Below are positions 35,971-47,900 of a stretch of 64,000 bases of DNA, piece by piece. The notes under the pieces are model-generated. The model made no database searches. It was not told the DNA's origin and saw nothing but the letters and a program-made list of their open reading frames with translations. This DNA is from Lumnitzera littorea (Eukaryota > Streptophyta > Magnoliopsida > Myrtales > Combretaceae), in assembly GCA_024138015.1 (NCBI GenBank), contig JAMXBB010000011.1, positions 68,790,679-68,854,678 on the forward strand. The letters are read 5' to 3'. The number at the start of each line of letters is the position of its first letter. Position 1 is the first letter of the stretch. The position numbers and the translations under genes were made by a program.

Positions 35971-38900
35971 TCACTTCGGTGAATGTGCTGTCTTTGAATG
36001 AGATGACTTGCCTGTAATAACTTTTTTCACCTTTGATATCGAGTGCTTAACCTTTGAACCAACACCAGATAGTATGTTATGAGACTTTTTGTGTGGAACC
36101 TTAATGTCCACATCCTTCGATTTCTCAGCCAGGATCGGAGTATCCTGTCCTGTTTCTGCCTCTATGCTTTCATCTTCTCCTGACTCATCTCTTTCTTCAT
36201 CTGTTTTTGTTCCTTCATGTTCAATGGCCTCTGTTTCCCACTTTTGCACCTCCATTTCTGCCTTTGTTGTTTCCTTCTTTTCAGCCAAATCCTTTACCAT
36301 TTGCAACGTGTCTTCTGTGGTTTTCTGCAGGAGGTCTGACAATGGAGTGGCGGATGTACCTGCTGACATGGGGTTTCCCTTTGCATTTTCATTTGAACTC
36401 TCCTTTCCTATCCCTTCTCCCTGCTGGACTTGTTCCAGTGCAGAATTCACTTCTGAGAGATTTTTGCTTCCTTCATATTTCTCCAGTGTTTCGGAAAATC
36501 TATCCTTCATAATTTGGGAAGCATTTTCATTGTCAGTTGAAACAACCGTCTCCCTACAGAGAGGTGTTTCTCTTATAACCTCCCCACCAGGCACTATGAC
36601 TGAGTTTTTCACTTGAAGTTCTCCGTCTGGGTTAGTCCTGTTCTCTTCTTCACCGTCCAATAAAGCTCGTTTCTGAAAATTTTCTGCACTTGACACCTGG
36701 ATATGAAATAGGCACAAAGTTCAGTTTTTAATTTGATTTCTGCATATCAAATGAAGGTCAAGTGATGCTGATACGATCCTCGATTTTTAGTGTTAGTGAG
36801 TGTAGTGGGTTTAGTGTTGTGTTTTGTGGTTCTGTGTTGATGTGCATGTGTTGTGTTCTCTGGTTCTATGTTGATGTGCATATAGTGTGTGTTGGCTGCG
36901 ATGAGCATGTTTTAGTATTGTAGCGCTAGTATTATAGGTGTTGTGTGATGTGCAATAAAGGAAAATAGAATAAGTGGAGTGGCATATTTAAATGGGAAGG
37001 AGTATTATAAATAGGAGTTAGTAGTTAAGTGTTGGGGGAGTTAGATATTTGGTCAAGTCTTTGTGAGTTGTGTGAGTAGTAGTGTTCACGAGTGAGCTTT
37101 AGCTCATAGTCCTTCCTAATTGAAGGAATTAGGGTTTCTAATCAATTTCTCACAAAAAAATTAAAAAAAAAAAAAAGATCAGTAAGATTCTCTTTGTTTC
37201 TCTCTATTAAATTTCTGTTCTCTCTCAAATGCCACTTCAGTTTAGTGGTTCAATACCTTGCATTCTGTTAGAGATATATTATATTTAGTTTAATATTGTA
37301 TTTTTGAGTAATGTAGTTAAATATTGTATTAACTCATTCATTCATTTGATTTTGGTAGGCAGATGCTAATTATGTTTGATAATATCTGACCTCTTCCTTG
37401 AATATTGGTGCTTCTACCATGATGCTTCTTGCAGGTGTTTTACTCTCTTGATTCCTGATGTCTGGCTCTGCATCATTCGGCAAGGTTTTGTTTGATATTT
37501 CTTCTTCCTTCAGTTTGTCACTGCAGTACCTTTCTTCAGTCACTTCTTCAAGAACAGGGTTGGGCTCAGAAATTTCTTGCTTTTCAGACATCTTATAGGT
37601 CATAATAAAATAATGCATTATTACAGTCAGTATAAAATTGTTAAAAAAGGGGAAATAAAGTCGTCAGTAGGTTGTACAATTCCATCTTTTGTCATACCTG
37701 TCTATTTACTTCATCCCCAGAGATTTCGTAAGCTCTAGTTATATCTCCCAACACGGGAATTAAAGCTTCCTTTGTTAAGGTATTTGATTCTATTTCATGT
37801 TCAATTGATGGTGGAAAGGCTTTCATCTCTCTTTCCTTTTCCTCATTCTCCAGTTTTAGCACATCCAAAGGAATGCTTCTTTCTTTCTTATCCTCTTTGA
37901 TTGGGTCCTGAGAGTCTTCATCCTCTACCTTCTGCTTTACTGGTGCTTCTAGACTTTCCTTGAATTGAATTGCATCCTGTACTCTGTTTCCATCTTCTAT
38001 GTTTTGGCATTGGGATGATGCTTCAATTTCCTTTTCATCTGAAATTACTGTGTTAGCCAGTGTTTGACTTCGAACATCCACCTGTGGATCCTTTATCGGG
38101 AGAGTCTCGAAAGTTGTTTTGTCTCCAATTAATAATTTTCCATTTTGAGGAATGGATTTAACCGTTTCATTGTATGCAATTGCAGGTGCACTTTCTCTTT
38201 CTGTCTCAGTTGCATCCAGTTTTTCCTCAGAAATAGCTCTCTCTGCTATATCAACTCCTCTGGCACCAGGATCTTCAGATTGATGAACTGGCTCAGATGG
38301 AGATTGTACTGCCACACTATCTTTCTCCCTATCTTCAAATTGAATAATTTTTTGTGGGATCATTTCAAGGGTGGTGTTTTCAACCATCACCTCTTCTTTT
38401 AGGATCCTCCAGCTTGTGTCAGCTCTCTCTGCTTCAAGGAACTCAGTCTTTTTTATTTCTGGATCTCGCACATGCAGATGCTCTTCATCTTGTTGAGTTT
38501 CCAATGAGCTGGCCTCTGTGGCCACTATAGTTGAAGTAATAGCATCTCTGTTGTCATAAAAAGAACCTGCTTCCCCTTTGATTTCTTTCTCATCTTCTTC
38601 TGGTGTCTTGACTGGCTCCATGGAGATGCTACTTTGTTCATCATGCAGTCTTTCTTTTTCCAGTACATCTGTATTGGATGCATGGACGGAGCTTCCTTCT
38701 TTTTTTTCCTCACCCAGGTCTAGTGCTTCAGCATGTTCTACTATTACCGAGCTGATGTCCTTCTCCTGCATAACAAAAGGCACATTGGTCATTTACCAAA
38801 AAAAGGGGCACATTGATAATTGCAATGTGTTTCAAAGAGATGTTTATTTGGTGTAATTCTTGCTTAAGTATGGAATGGACCTCGGTGATGGATGTGTCTC

Positions 38901-41900
38901 TAGTTAACACTGGATAAATTTGAATTGCAGCACTGGATTTTCCCTTCTCGCATTCTTTTAGATGTTCAGTGTCATTAAATTGTATGAGTTCAGCATTGAC
39001 CTGTTTACATAAGAAACTGATTTTAGGAACAGAACTTTAGAGACATCACGATAAAATATATTGGATATTTATCCATGATAATCTCAATGAATGTACCTCT
39101 TTGTCAGGAGTTTCTTTCTGTGTGATTTTGTTTCTTTCACCAACAGCTTCTGAAGCAACACATAAATGCTTACTTTCACCATAGTGTGATCCAGCTTCCG
39201 CAAATGACCGAACTTCTGATGTAACTTCGTAATTTTTACTTTCTTCTGCCAAGAGATTGGAAACCTTTTCCATTTGTGTGCTTGATCCTAAATTGTCTTG
39301 GCTGTTCTTTGGAGAACTAGCACATTTTGTCTCAGTCACCTCTCCTAATGACTTTGGTTTCATAATTTTACTTGGAGTGTCCCCTTCTTCCTCATCTTCA
39401 TTTAGTGTTTCCTTGTTGTTTCCATTAGCTTCTGTCTCTAAGTTTGGCTCTTGCTGGTCAATCGAGTGCTGATTACTGACACATTTTTCTGCCGTCAATT
39501 CTGCCGATTCTGAACAAGTATCTCTCTCCTGCAAGAAGAATGATATAGTTGTCATTCAGTAGGTTGACAAATTATCATAGCATTGTTTGTAGAAATCAAT
39601 GTTTATGTTTGAAGCCTAACCTGACTCAGCACTGCATTGTTGGCTACCACTTCCGGGGACTTGTTGCCTACCATTTTTTCAATCACATCTCTAGAGTTCT
39701 CTATCGTATGTCCTGTATCCTCACTTTCATCAGCTTTCCCCTGTTCAGCATGCACCTATTATTTAATAAGTTAATAAGCTTAATAAATGGAAATCTCATA
39801 TAAAAGAAGATGGATATTGTCTACATACGAAAGCGTTCTCTATCGTATGTCCTGTATCCTCACTTTCATCAGCTTTCCCCAGTTCAGCATGCACCTGTTA
39901 TTTAATAAGTTAATAAGCTTAATAAATGGAAATCTCATGTAAAAGAAGATGGATATTGCCTACATATGAAAGCAAATTACTTCTCTAATCTCATCATGAT
40001 TATCGTCCTTTTCTTCTGTGGCTATTGTAGCAGGCTCAATATCAGCAGGATCTGACTCAACATTTGGGCTCTTTAATTCAGCATCCTCTGACACTGTTCC
40101 TTTTAAACTTTCATGTGGTTGACACTCTGGTGCACCTTTTTGTAACATGTGATCAGACTCTTTATCTAGCCTTGTACATGGTTGTGCATTTTCTTGACTA
40201 ACTTGACAAGATACACCACCTCTTGTTTCACTTGATTCTTGTTCTTGAGGTTCTTCTTTGATTCTCTGGTTTTCAATTTGGCCTTCATCTTGATCCTCAG
40301 TCATAGTGGCAGTTCTTTCCCAGCTTTCTTCACTCTCGCATTTTGATATGGTGAATGCACTTGACTCTTCTAGGCATTTTTCTTCTGTCACTTCACTTTG
40401 TTTAGTTGATTCCGAGCCAGTCTCTCTCTCCTGCACGAGTAAAATTGTTAGTTATTGGGAAGAACATCATTATGGTGTGAGATTTAAGGAGATAATCTCC
40501 TCAAGACAATGAAATACTTAAATCTCATGCCATCCTATATAAATAAACTTAATTACATATCATAGGAAAAAAAGGAATTTAGGAAGTATATTTTCGTAGA
40601 GGTTTACCTTGTGGATTGTTGTTACATCAGTGTTGGCAGCTGCCGCATCAATGTTTTTCTTAATCTCAATTTCACCAGCCTTTTCAAATACAGCATGAAC
40701 CTGTTTACAAATAAGCCATGGGTTTTGAGTACTGGAATTTAGTGAAAAAAACAGACAAGAGGATACCAATGTTTTGATGAAAACTCCATTTAGTTTGTTG
40801 CTGTACCTCTTTATCAGAAGCTTCACCACCTGAGCTATCCACTTTCACAATTTCCATCTCACACGGTTTTTCATGCTCATTATTAACTAATCTTGACTCT
40901 CCATTCAACTTCTTAATTTCAGCATCCTCAGGTCCTCCTGTGAGAATGTCACGTGATTGATCTTCTGCTGTCACCTCAGATTTGGCTTTACATTTTTCTG
41001 ATGCAAGATCCGAGACTCCCTCTATGTGTGTACTGGATTCTGCATCCTCCCCGCTGATATTTGGAAACTCAGCACGTTTCATCTTGGTCACATCTTGTTC
41101 TTGGAATTGTGGTTTTGGAGCATCCTCTTCACCTTTACCTTCTTTCTTGTCATAGCCAGTGCTTGTTTTCTCTATGGTCTTCATACTGGCATATGGATGC
41201 TCTGTTTCTGGAGAGGTGACATTGCTATGAGAGTCTTGGATGTCTTCACAGAGTAGTGGTTCCGTAATATTTTCACTTTTGTCAAGTGATATTTTCTCAC
41301 ATTCTGCTTTTAGTGATGTGGTTTGTTCATGTAACCTTGTGGCTTCAACATTTTCAGCTAATGGTGAGCTTGGGATTGTTTCCTGCATTTTTTTTAAAAA
41401 AAGAAGGTTTCTCTATGGTGATGTTGCTTAAAAGACGGGAAAGTTCCATCAAGTTTCTCGTAAAAGAAAATTTTAGTATTCAAAGCAGACCTCAATGACT
41501 GTTGAAGTTGCATATGAGACTTCATGCACTTCCTTTGAATCCTCGATCTTCTGTTCTTCCACCATTTCCTTTTCACTTGAATTTTCTTGCTCTTGCACCT
41601 TTTTCTCCTCAAGGCACACTTCTGAGTTTATCTCTACTATTTCTGCAGTCATGGTTGCATCAACAGTCGCATCACAGCAATTGCCATTTTTCTCAATAAT
41701 CTTCATACTAGAATCTGGACTCTCAATTTCTTGAGAGGTGATATAGCAATGAGAGTCCCTGATGTTCTGATGGAGCATTTCTTCCATCATATTTTCACTT
41801 TTACCAGGTGATATTTTCTCACATTCTGCTGCTAGTGCTGTGGTCTGTTCTTGTGCGCTTGTGGTTTCATCATTTTCAACTGATGATGAGCCTAGGATTG

Positions 41901-44900
41901 CCTCCTGCATAGAAAACATTGTTGTATGGACATGTTACTGAAAGGACAAGAAAGTTGCATTGGGTTTCTCACAAAGGAAAATTTCCACATTCTAAACAGA
42001 CCTCGATGGCAGTTGAGGTTGCATTTGAGATTTTATGCACTTCCTTTGCATCCTCGAGCCTGTATTCTTGCTCTTCTAGCTTCTCATCGGCATTTTCTTG
42101 TTTTTGTAAGCACACTTTCGAGTTGTTCTCTACCATTTCAGCAGTCATGGTTGCACCAAAATTCTCATCATAGCAAGTGCCTATTTTCTCTGTAGTCTTC
42201 ATAACAACATCTGGATTCTCTGTTTCTGGAGAGGTGACATTGCTATGAGAGTTTTGAATGTTTTCACAGAGTAGTAGTTCCTTAATATTTTCACTTTTAT
42301 CAGGTGATATTTTCTCACATTCTGCTGCTACTGCTGTGGTCTGTTCTTGTGCGCTTGTGGTTTCATCATTTTCAACTGATGATGAGCCTAGGATTGCCTC
42401 CTGCATAGAAAACATTGTTGTATGGACATGTTACTGAAAGGACAAGAAAGTTGCATTGGGTTTCTCACAAAGGAAAATTTCCACATTCTAAACAGACCTC
42501 GATGGCAGTTGAGGTTGCATTTGAGATTTTATGCACTTCCTTTGCATCCTCGAGCCTGTATTCTTGCTCTTCTAGCTTCTCATCGGCATTTTCTTGTTTT
42601 TGTAAGCACACTTTCGAGTTGTTCTCTACCATTTCAGCAGTCATGGTTGCACCAAAATTCTCATCATAGCAAGTGCCTATTTTCTCTGTAGTCTTCATAA
42701 CAACATCTGGATTCTCTGTTTCTGGAGAGGTGACATTGCTATGAGAGTTTTGAATGTTTTCACAGAGTAGTAGTTCCTTAATATTTTCACTTTTATCAGG
42801 TGATATTTTCTCACATTCTGCTGCTACTGCTGTGGTCTGTTCTTGTGCGCTTGTGGTTTCATCATTTTCAACTGATGATGAGCCTAAGATTGCCTCCTGC
42901 ATTTAAAAAAAAAAGTTTCTCTATGGCCATGTTGCTTAAAAGACGGGAAAGTTGCATCAAGTTTCTCATATGGAAAATTCAGTATTCTAAGCAAACCTCA
43001 ATGACTGTTGAGGTTGCATCCGAGATTTCATGCACTTCCTTTGAATCCTTGATCTTGTGTTCTTCCACCTTTTCCTTTTCACCTGAATTGTCTTGCTCCT
43101 GCACCTTTTTCTCCTCAAGGCACACTTCTGAGTCGATCTCTACTATTTCTGCAGTCATGGTTGCACCAACAGTTGCATCACAGCAATGGCCATTTTTCTC
43201 AATGATCTTCATGCTAGAATCTGGATTCTCAATTTTTTGAGAGGTGATGTAGCAATGAGAGTCCTTGATGTTTTGATCTAGCATTTCTTCCATCATTTTT
43301 TCACTTTTATCAGGTGATATTTCCTCACATTCTGCTGCTAGTGCTGTGGTCTGTTCTTGTGCACTTGTGGTTTCGACATTTTCAACTGATGATGAGCCTA
43401 GGATTGTCTCCTGCATAGAAAACATTGTTGTATGGTCAAGTTACTGAAAAGACAATGAGGTTGCACTGGGTTTCTAACTAAGGAAATTTGCCACATTCTA
43501 AACAGACCTCGATGGTAGTTGAGGTTGCAATTGAGATTTGATGTTCTTTCTTTGCATCCTCAGCCACATATTCTTGCACTTCTTGCTTCTCACCAGCATT
43601 TTCTTGTTCTTGCACCTCTTCTTTCGCAAAGCACACTTCTGAGCCGTTCTTGAGTGTTTCTGCAGTCATGGTTGCACCAACAATTGCATCATAGCAAGTG
43701 CTTGTTTTCTCTGTGGTCTTCATACCGACATCTGGATTCTCTGTTTCTCGAGAGTTGACATTGCTATGAGAGTCGAGGATGTTTTCACGGAGTAGTGGTT
43801 CTGTAATATTTTCACTTTTGTCAAGTGATATTTTCTCACACTCTACTTCTAGTGCTGTGGTTTGTTCATGTAAGCTTGCAGCTTCAACATTTTCAGCTAA
43901 TGGTGAGCTTGGGATTGTCTCCTGCATTCAAAAAAAAAACAAAAAAAGGTTTCTCTATGGCCATATTGCTTAAAAGACAGAAAAGTTACATCAAATTTCT
44001 CATAATGGTGGTATTCAAAGCAGACCTCAATGACTGTTGAGGTTGCATGTGAGATTTCATGCACTTCCTTTGAATTCTCGATCTTCTGTTCTTCCACCAT
44101 TTCCTTTTCACCTGAATTTTCTTGCTCTTGCACCTTTTTCTCCTCAAGCCACACTTCTGGGTCGATCTCTACTGTTTCTGCAGTCATGGTTGCATCAACA
44201 GTCGCATCACAGCAATTGACATTTTTCTCAATGATCTTCATACTAGAATCTGGATTCTCAATTTCTTGAGAGGTGGTATCACAATGAGAGTCCTTGATGT
44301 TCTGTTGGAGCATTTCTTCCATCATATTTTCACTTTTGTCAGGTGATATTTTCTCACATTCTGCTGCTAGTGCTGTGGTCTGTTCTTGTGCGCTTGTGGT
44401 TTCAACACTTTCACATGATGAAGAGCCTAGGATTGTCTCCTGCATAGAAAACATTGTTGTATGGTCATGTTACTGAAAAGACAATAAAGTTGCACTGGGT
44501 TTCTCACTAAGGAAATTTTCCACATTCTAAACAGACCTTTATGGCAGTTGAGGTTGCATTTGAGATTTGATGCACTTTCTTTGCATCCTCGACCTCATAT
44601 TCTTGCACTTCTTGCTTCTCACCAGCATTTTCTTGTTCTTGCAACTCTTCTTTCTCGAAGCACACTCCTGAGCCGTTCTCAAGTGTTTTTGCAGTCACGG
44701 TTGCACCAACAATTGCATCATAGCAAGTGCCTGTTTTCTCTATGGTCTTCATATCAACATTCGGATTCTCTGTTTCTTGAGAGGTGACATTGCTATGAGA
44801 GTCTTGGATGTTTTCATGGAGTAGTGGTTCCATCATATTTTCACTTTTGTCAAGTGATATTTTCTCACACTCTACTTCTAGTGCTGTGGTTTGTTCATGT

Positions 44901-47900
44901 AAGCTTGTCGCTTCAATATTTTCAGCTAGTGGTGAGCTTTGGATTGTCTCCTGCATTCAAAAAAGAAAAAAGTTTGCCCTATGGCCTTGTTATTTAAAAA
45001 ACAAGAAAGTTAATAGGAAAATTTTGGTTTTCAAAGCAGACCTCAATGGCTGTTGAGGTTGCATCTGAGATTTCATGCACTTCCTTTGAATCCTCGATCT
45101 TGTGTTCTTCCACCTTTTCCTTTTCACCTGAATTTTCTTGCTCTTGCACCTTTTTCTCCTCAAGCCACACTTCTGGGTCGATCTCTACTATTTCTGCAGT
45201 CATGGTTGCATCAACAGTCGCATCACAGCAATTGCCATTTTTCTCTATAATCTTCATACTAGAATCTGGATTCTCAATTTCTTGAGAGGTGATATAGCAA
45301 TGAGAGTCCTTGATGTTCTGATGAAGCATATTTTCACTTTTATCAGGTGATATTTCCTCACATTTTGCTGCTAGTGCTGTGGTCTGTTCTTGTGCGCTTG
45401 TGGTTTCAACATTTTCAACTGATGATGAGCCTAGGATTGTCTCCTGCATAGAAAACATTGTTGTATAGTCATGTTACTGAAAAGACAAGAAATTTGCTTT
45501 GGATTTCTCACAGAGGAAAATTTCCACATTCTAAACAGACCTCAATGGCAGTTGAGGTCGCATTTGAGATTTCATGCACTTCCTTTGCATCCTTGAGCTT
45601 GTATTCTTGCTCTTCTTGCTTCTTGTCAGCATTTTCTTGTTCTTGCACCTCTTCCTTCTCAAAGCACGCTTTTGAGTCCTCCAATGTTTCTGTAGTCATG
45701 GTTGCACCAATGGTTGTGTCATTACAAGTGACTGTTTTCTCTTTATTCTTCATACTAGCATCTGGATTCTCACTTTCTTGAGGGGTGACACTGCTACGAG
45801 AGTCTTGGATGTTCTCATTGAGCGGTGGTTCTATATTATTTTCACTTTTGTCAAGTGATATTTCCTCACTTTCTACTGTTAGTGCTGAGGTATGTTCTTG
45901 TATGCTTGTGGCTTCAACATTCTCAGCTAGTGATGAGCTAGGGATTGACTCCTGCATAGAAAATATTACTTTATGGTCAGATCATTGAAGAGACAAGGAA
46001 GTTGCATTAGGTTTCTCATGAAAGAAATTTTTTGCATTTTAAGTCAACCTCGACTACTGTTGAGGTTGCATTTGAGATTTCATGCAGTTCCTTTGCATCC
46101 TTGATCTTGTGTTCTTGCACCTCGTCCTTCTCACTAGCATTTTCTTGTTCTTGCACCTCTTTCTTGTCAACGCACACTTTTGCATCGTTCTCTACTGTTT
46201 CTGTAGTCAATGTTGCACCAACAGTCGCATCATAGCAGGTGCCTGTTTTCTCTGTGATCTTCATACCAGCATCTGGATTCTCAGTTTCTCGAGAGGTGAT
46301 ATCACTATGATAGCCTTGGATGTTTTCATGGAGCTGTGGTTCCATAAAATTTTCACTTTTATCAAGTGATATTTCCACACATTCTACTGACAGGACTCTA
46401 GTCTGTTCTTGTACGCTTTTGGCTTCAACATTTTCAGTTGATGATGAGTTAGGGATTGTCTCCTGCATAAAAAAACATTGTTTTATGACCATGTTACTGA
46501 AAAGAGAAGAAATTTGCATTGGATTTCTCATAATGGAAAATCAGTATTCTAAGCAGACCTCGATGATAGTTGAGGTTGCATTTGGGATTTCAAGAACATC
46601 CTCTGCATCCTCGATCTTTTGTTCTTGCTTCTCTTCCCTCTCACCCGCGTTTTCTTGTTCTTGCACCTTTTCCTTCTTAAAACACACTTTTGAGCCATTC
46701 TCTATTGTTTCCGCAGTCATGGTTGCACCAATAGTCGCATCATAACAAGCCCCTGTGTTCTCTGCGATCTTAAAACCAGCATTTGGATTGTCACTTTCTC
46801 GAGAAGCGACACTGCTATGAGAGTCTTGGATGTTTTCATTGCGATGTGGTCCCATGATATTTTCACTTTTGTCATGTGATATTTCCTCGCATTTTGCTGC
46901 TGGTGCTGTTGTTTGTTCTTGTACGCTTGTGGCTTCAACATTTTTAGCTGATGAGGAGCTAGGGATTGTCTCCTGCATAGAAAACATTGCTTTATGGTCA
47001 CGTTATTGAAAAGACAAGAAAGTTGCATTAGTTTTCTCATAAAGGAAATTTTCTACATTTTAATCTGACCTCGATGACTGTTGAGGTTGCATTTGAGGAT
47101 TCATGCTCTTCCTTTCCATTCTTGATCTTGTGTTCTTGCACCTCCTCCTTCTCACCAGCATTTTCTTGTTCCTCGTTCACCTGTTTGGATAGAATGATCT
47201 CCATGACTCAAAATTTGACAGAATTGAAGAAAATGAATTCATTAATAGCAAAACCTTGGATTGCTTTCTAGTCCACCTTTTCATTTGAAATTTTCTGTGG
47301 CGAGTCTGTTGCTTCATTTCTTGCTGTGTGTTTTTCAGGCTCACAATCATTGGTAACTTTCTGAAAGGTTGTGCTATCAGCTACAGCACATGCTGATGTT
47401 GTGGAAACTTCGCCCTCTTGACTTTCTCTCACAACTGTGCTTGTTGTTCCAAATTTTTCAGCAAGAGCAGGATTTTCTTTACTTTCAAGGTTCTCTTCTT
47501 TATTTTCTTCGCTAGCTAATGGAGTATCCGGACATTCTGTCTTGCCAGCTTGTTCTTGAAGACCCATGGTTGGAACTTCATTGGTTGTGTGGCCTTCTCC
47601 CTCATCTTCTTCTGGAGGATCTTTCTGAGCTTCTTCAGCTAGAGTCTCAGAGGTTGTTGCACCATACTTTCTCAGATCTTCCTCATTCATGCAAGTTCCT
47701 TCTACTGCAACTGTGGAAGGAATTTCTAGAGTCTCCTTTTGTTGCATTTCCTTTTCTTTTGTATTGTCCTCTTCTACCTGCTCAGTATTGTTTGTATTTC
47801 TGTTGGTCGGTTCATCAGCAAGTAGTTCTGTGAGTGGTGACTGAGGCAGCATCTTAGTGGTCTGACCACTCTGCTCAGCAGTGCTTGCATCTGCTGAAAC

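Larger units (their letters stand above)
35971..40700 (-). other. Giant gene, C-terminal exons 21-29 and basic tail
   Basis: Exons: 21, 40608-40700; 22, 39981-40430; 23, 39829-39894; 24, 39621-39755; 25, 39097-39528; 26, 38881-39000; 27, 37698-38765; 28, 37391-37591; 29, 35971-36696. Long exons starting E-R/K (22, 25, 27) alternate with short ones starting V-H/N-A (21, 23/24, 26). This suggests an older long-plus-short exon duplication that also produced the start of exon 20. Exon 29 starts after TATCCAG with VSSAENFQKR and ends with a basic tail KSHNILSGVGSKVKHSISKV, then KKVITGKSSHSK, then stop. Exon 23 and the exact acceptor of exon 28 (AAG/ATG at 37591) are the least certain. Confidence 0.78.

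Noticed and set aside
41905..47180. Regularly spaced repeats resembling a CRISPR-like array
   Set aside because: Units are about 0.5 kb, coding and eukaryotic, with intron borders. There are no short repeat-spacer units or cas genes.
47268..47276. Stop codon just after exon 7 (Val-Asp-stop), suggesting the gene might end there
   Set aside because: A GTGGAC donor precedes it in phase 0, and homologous in-frame exons with good acceptors continue for 11 kb to a proper terminal exon.
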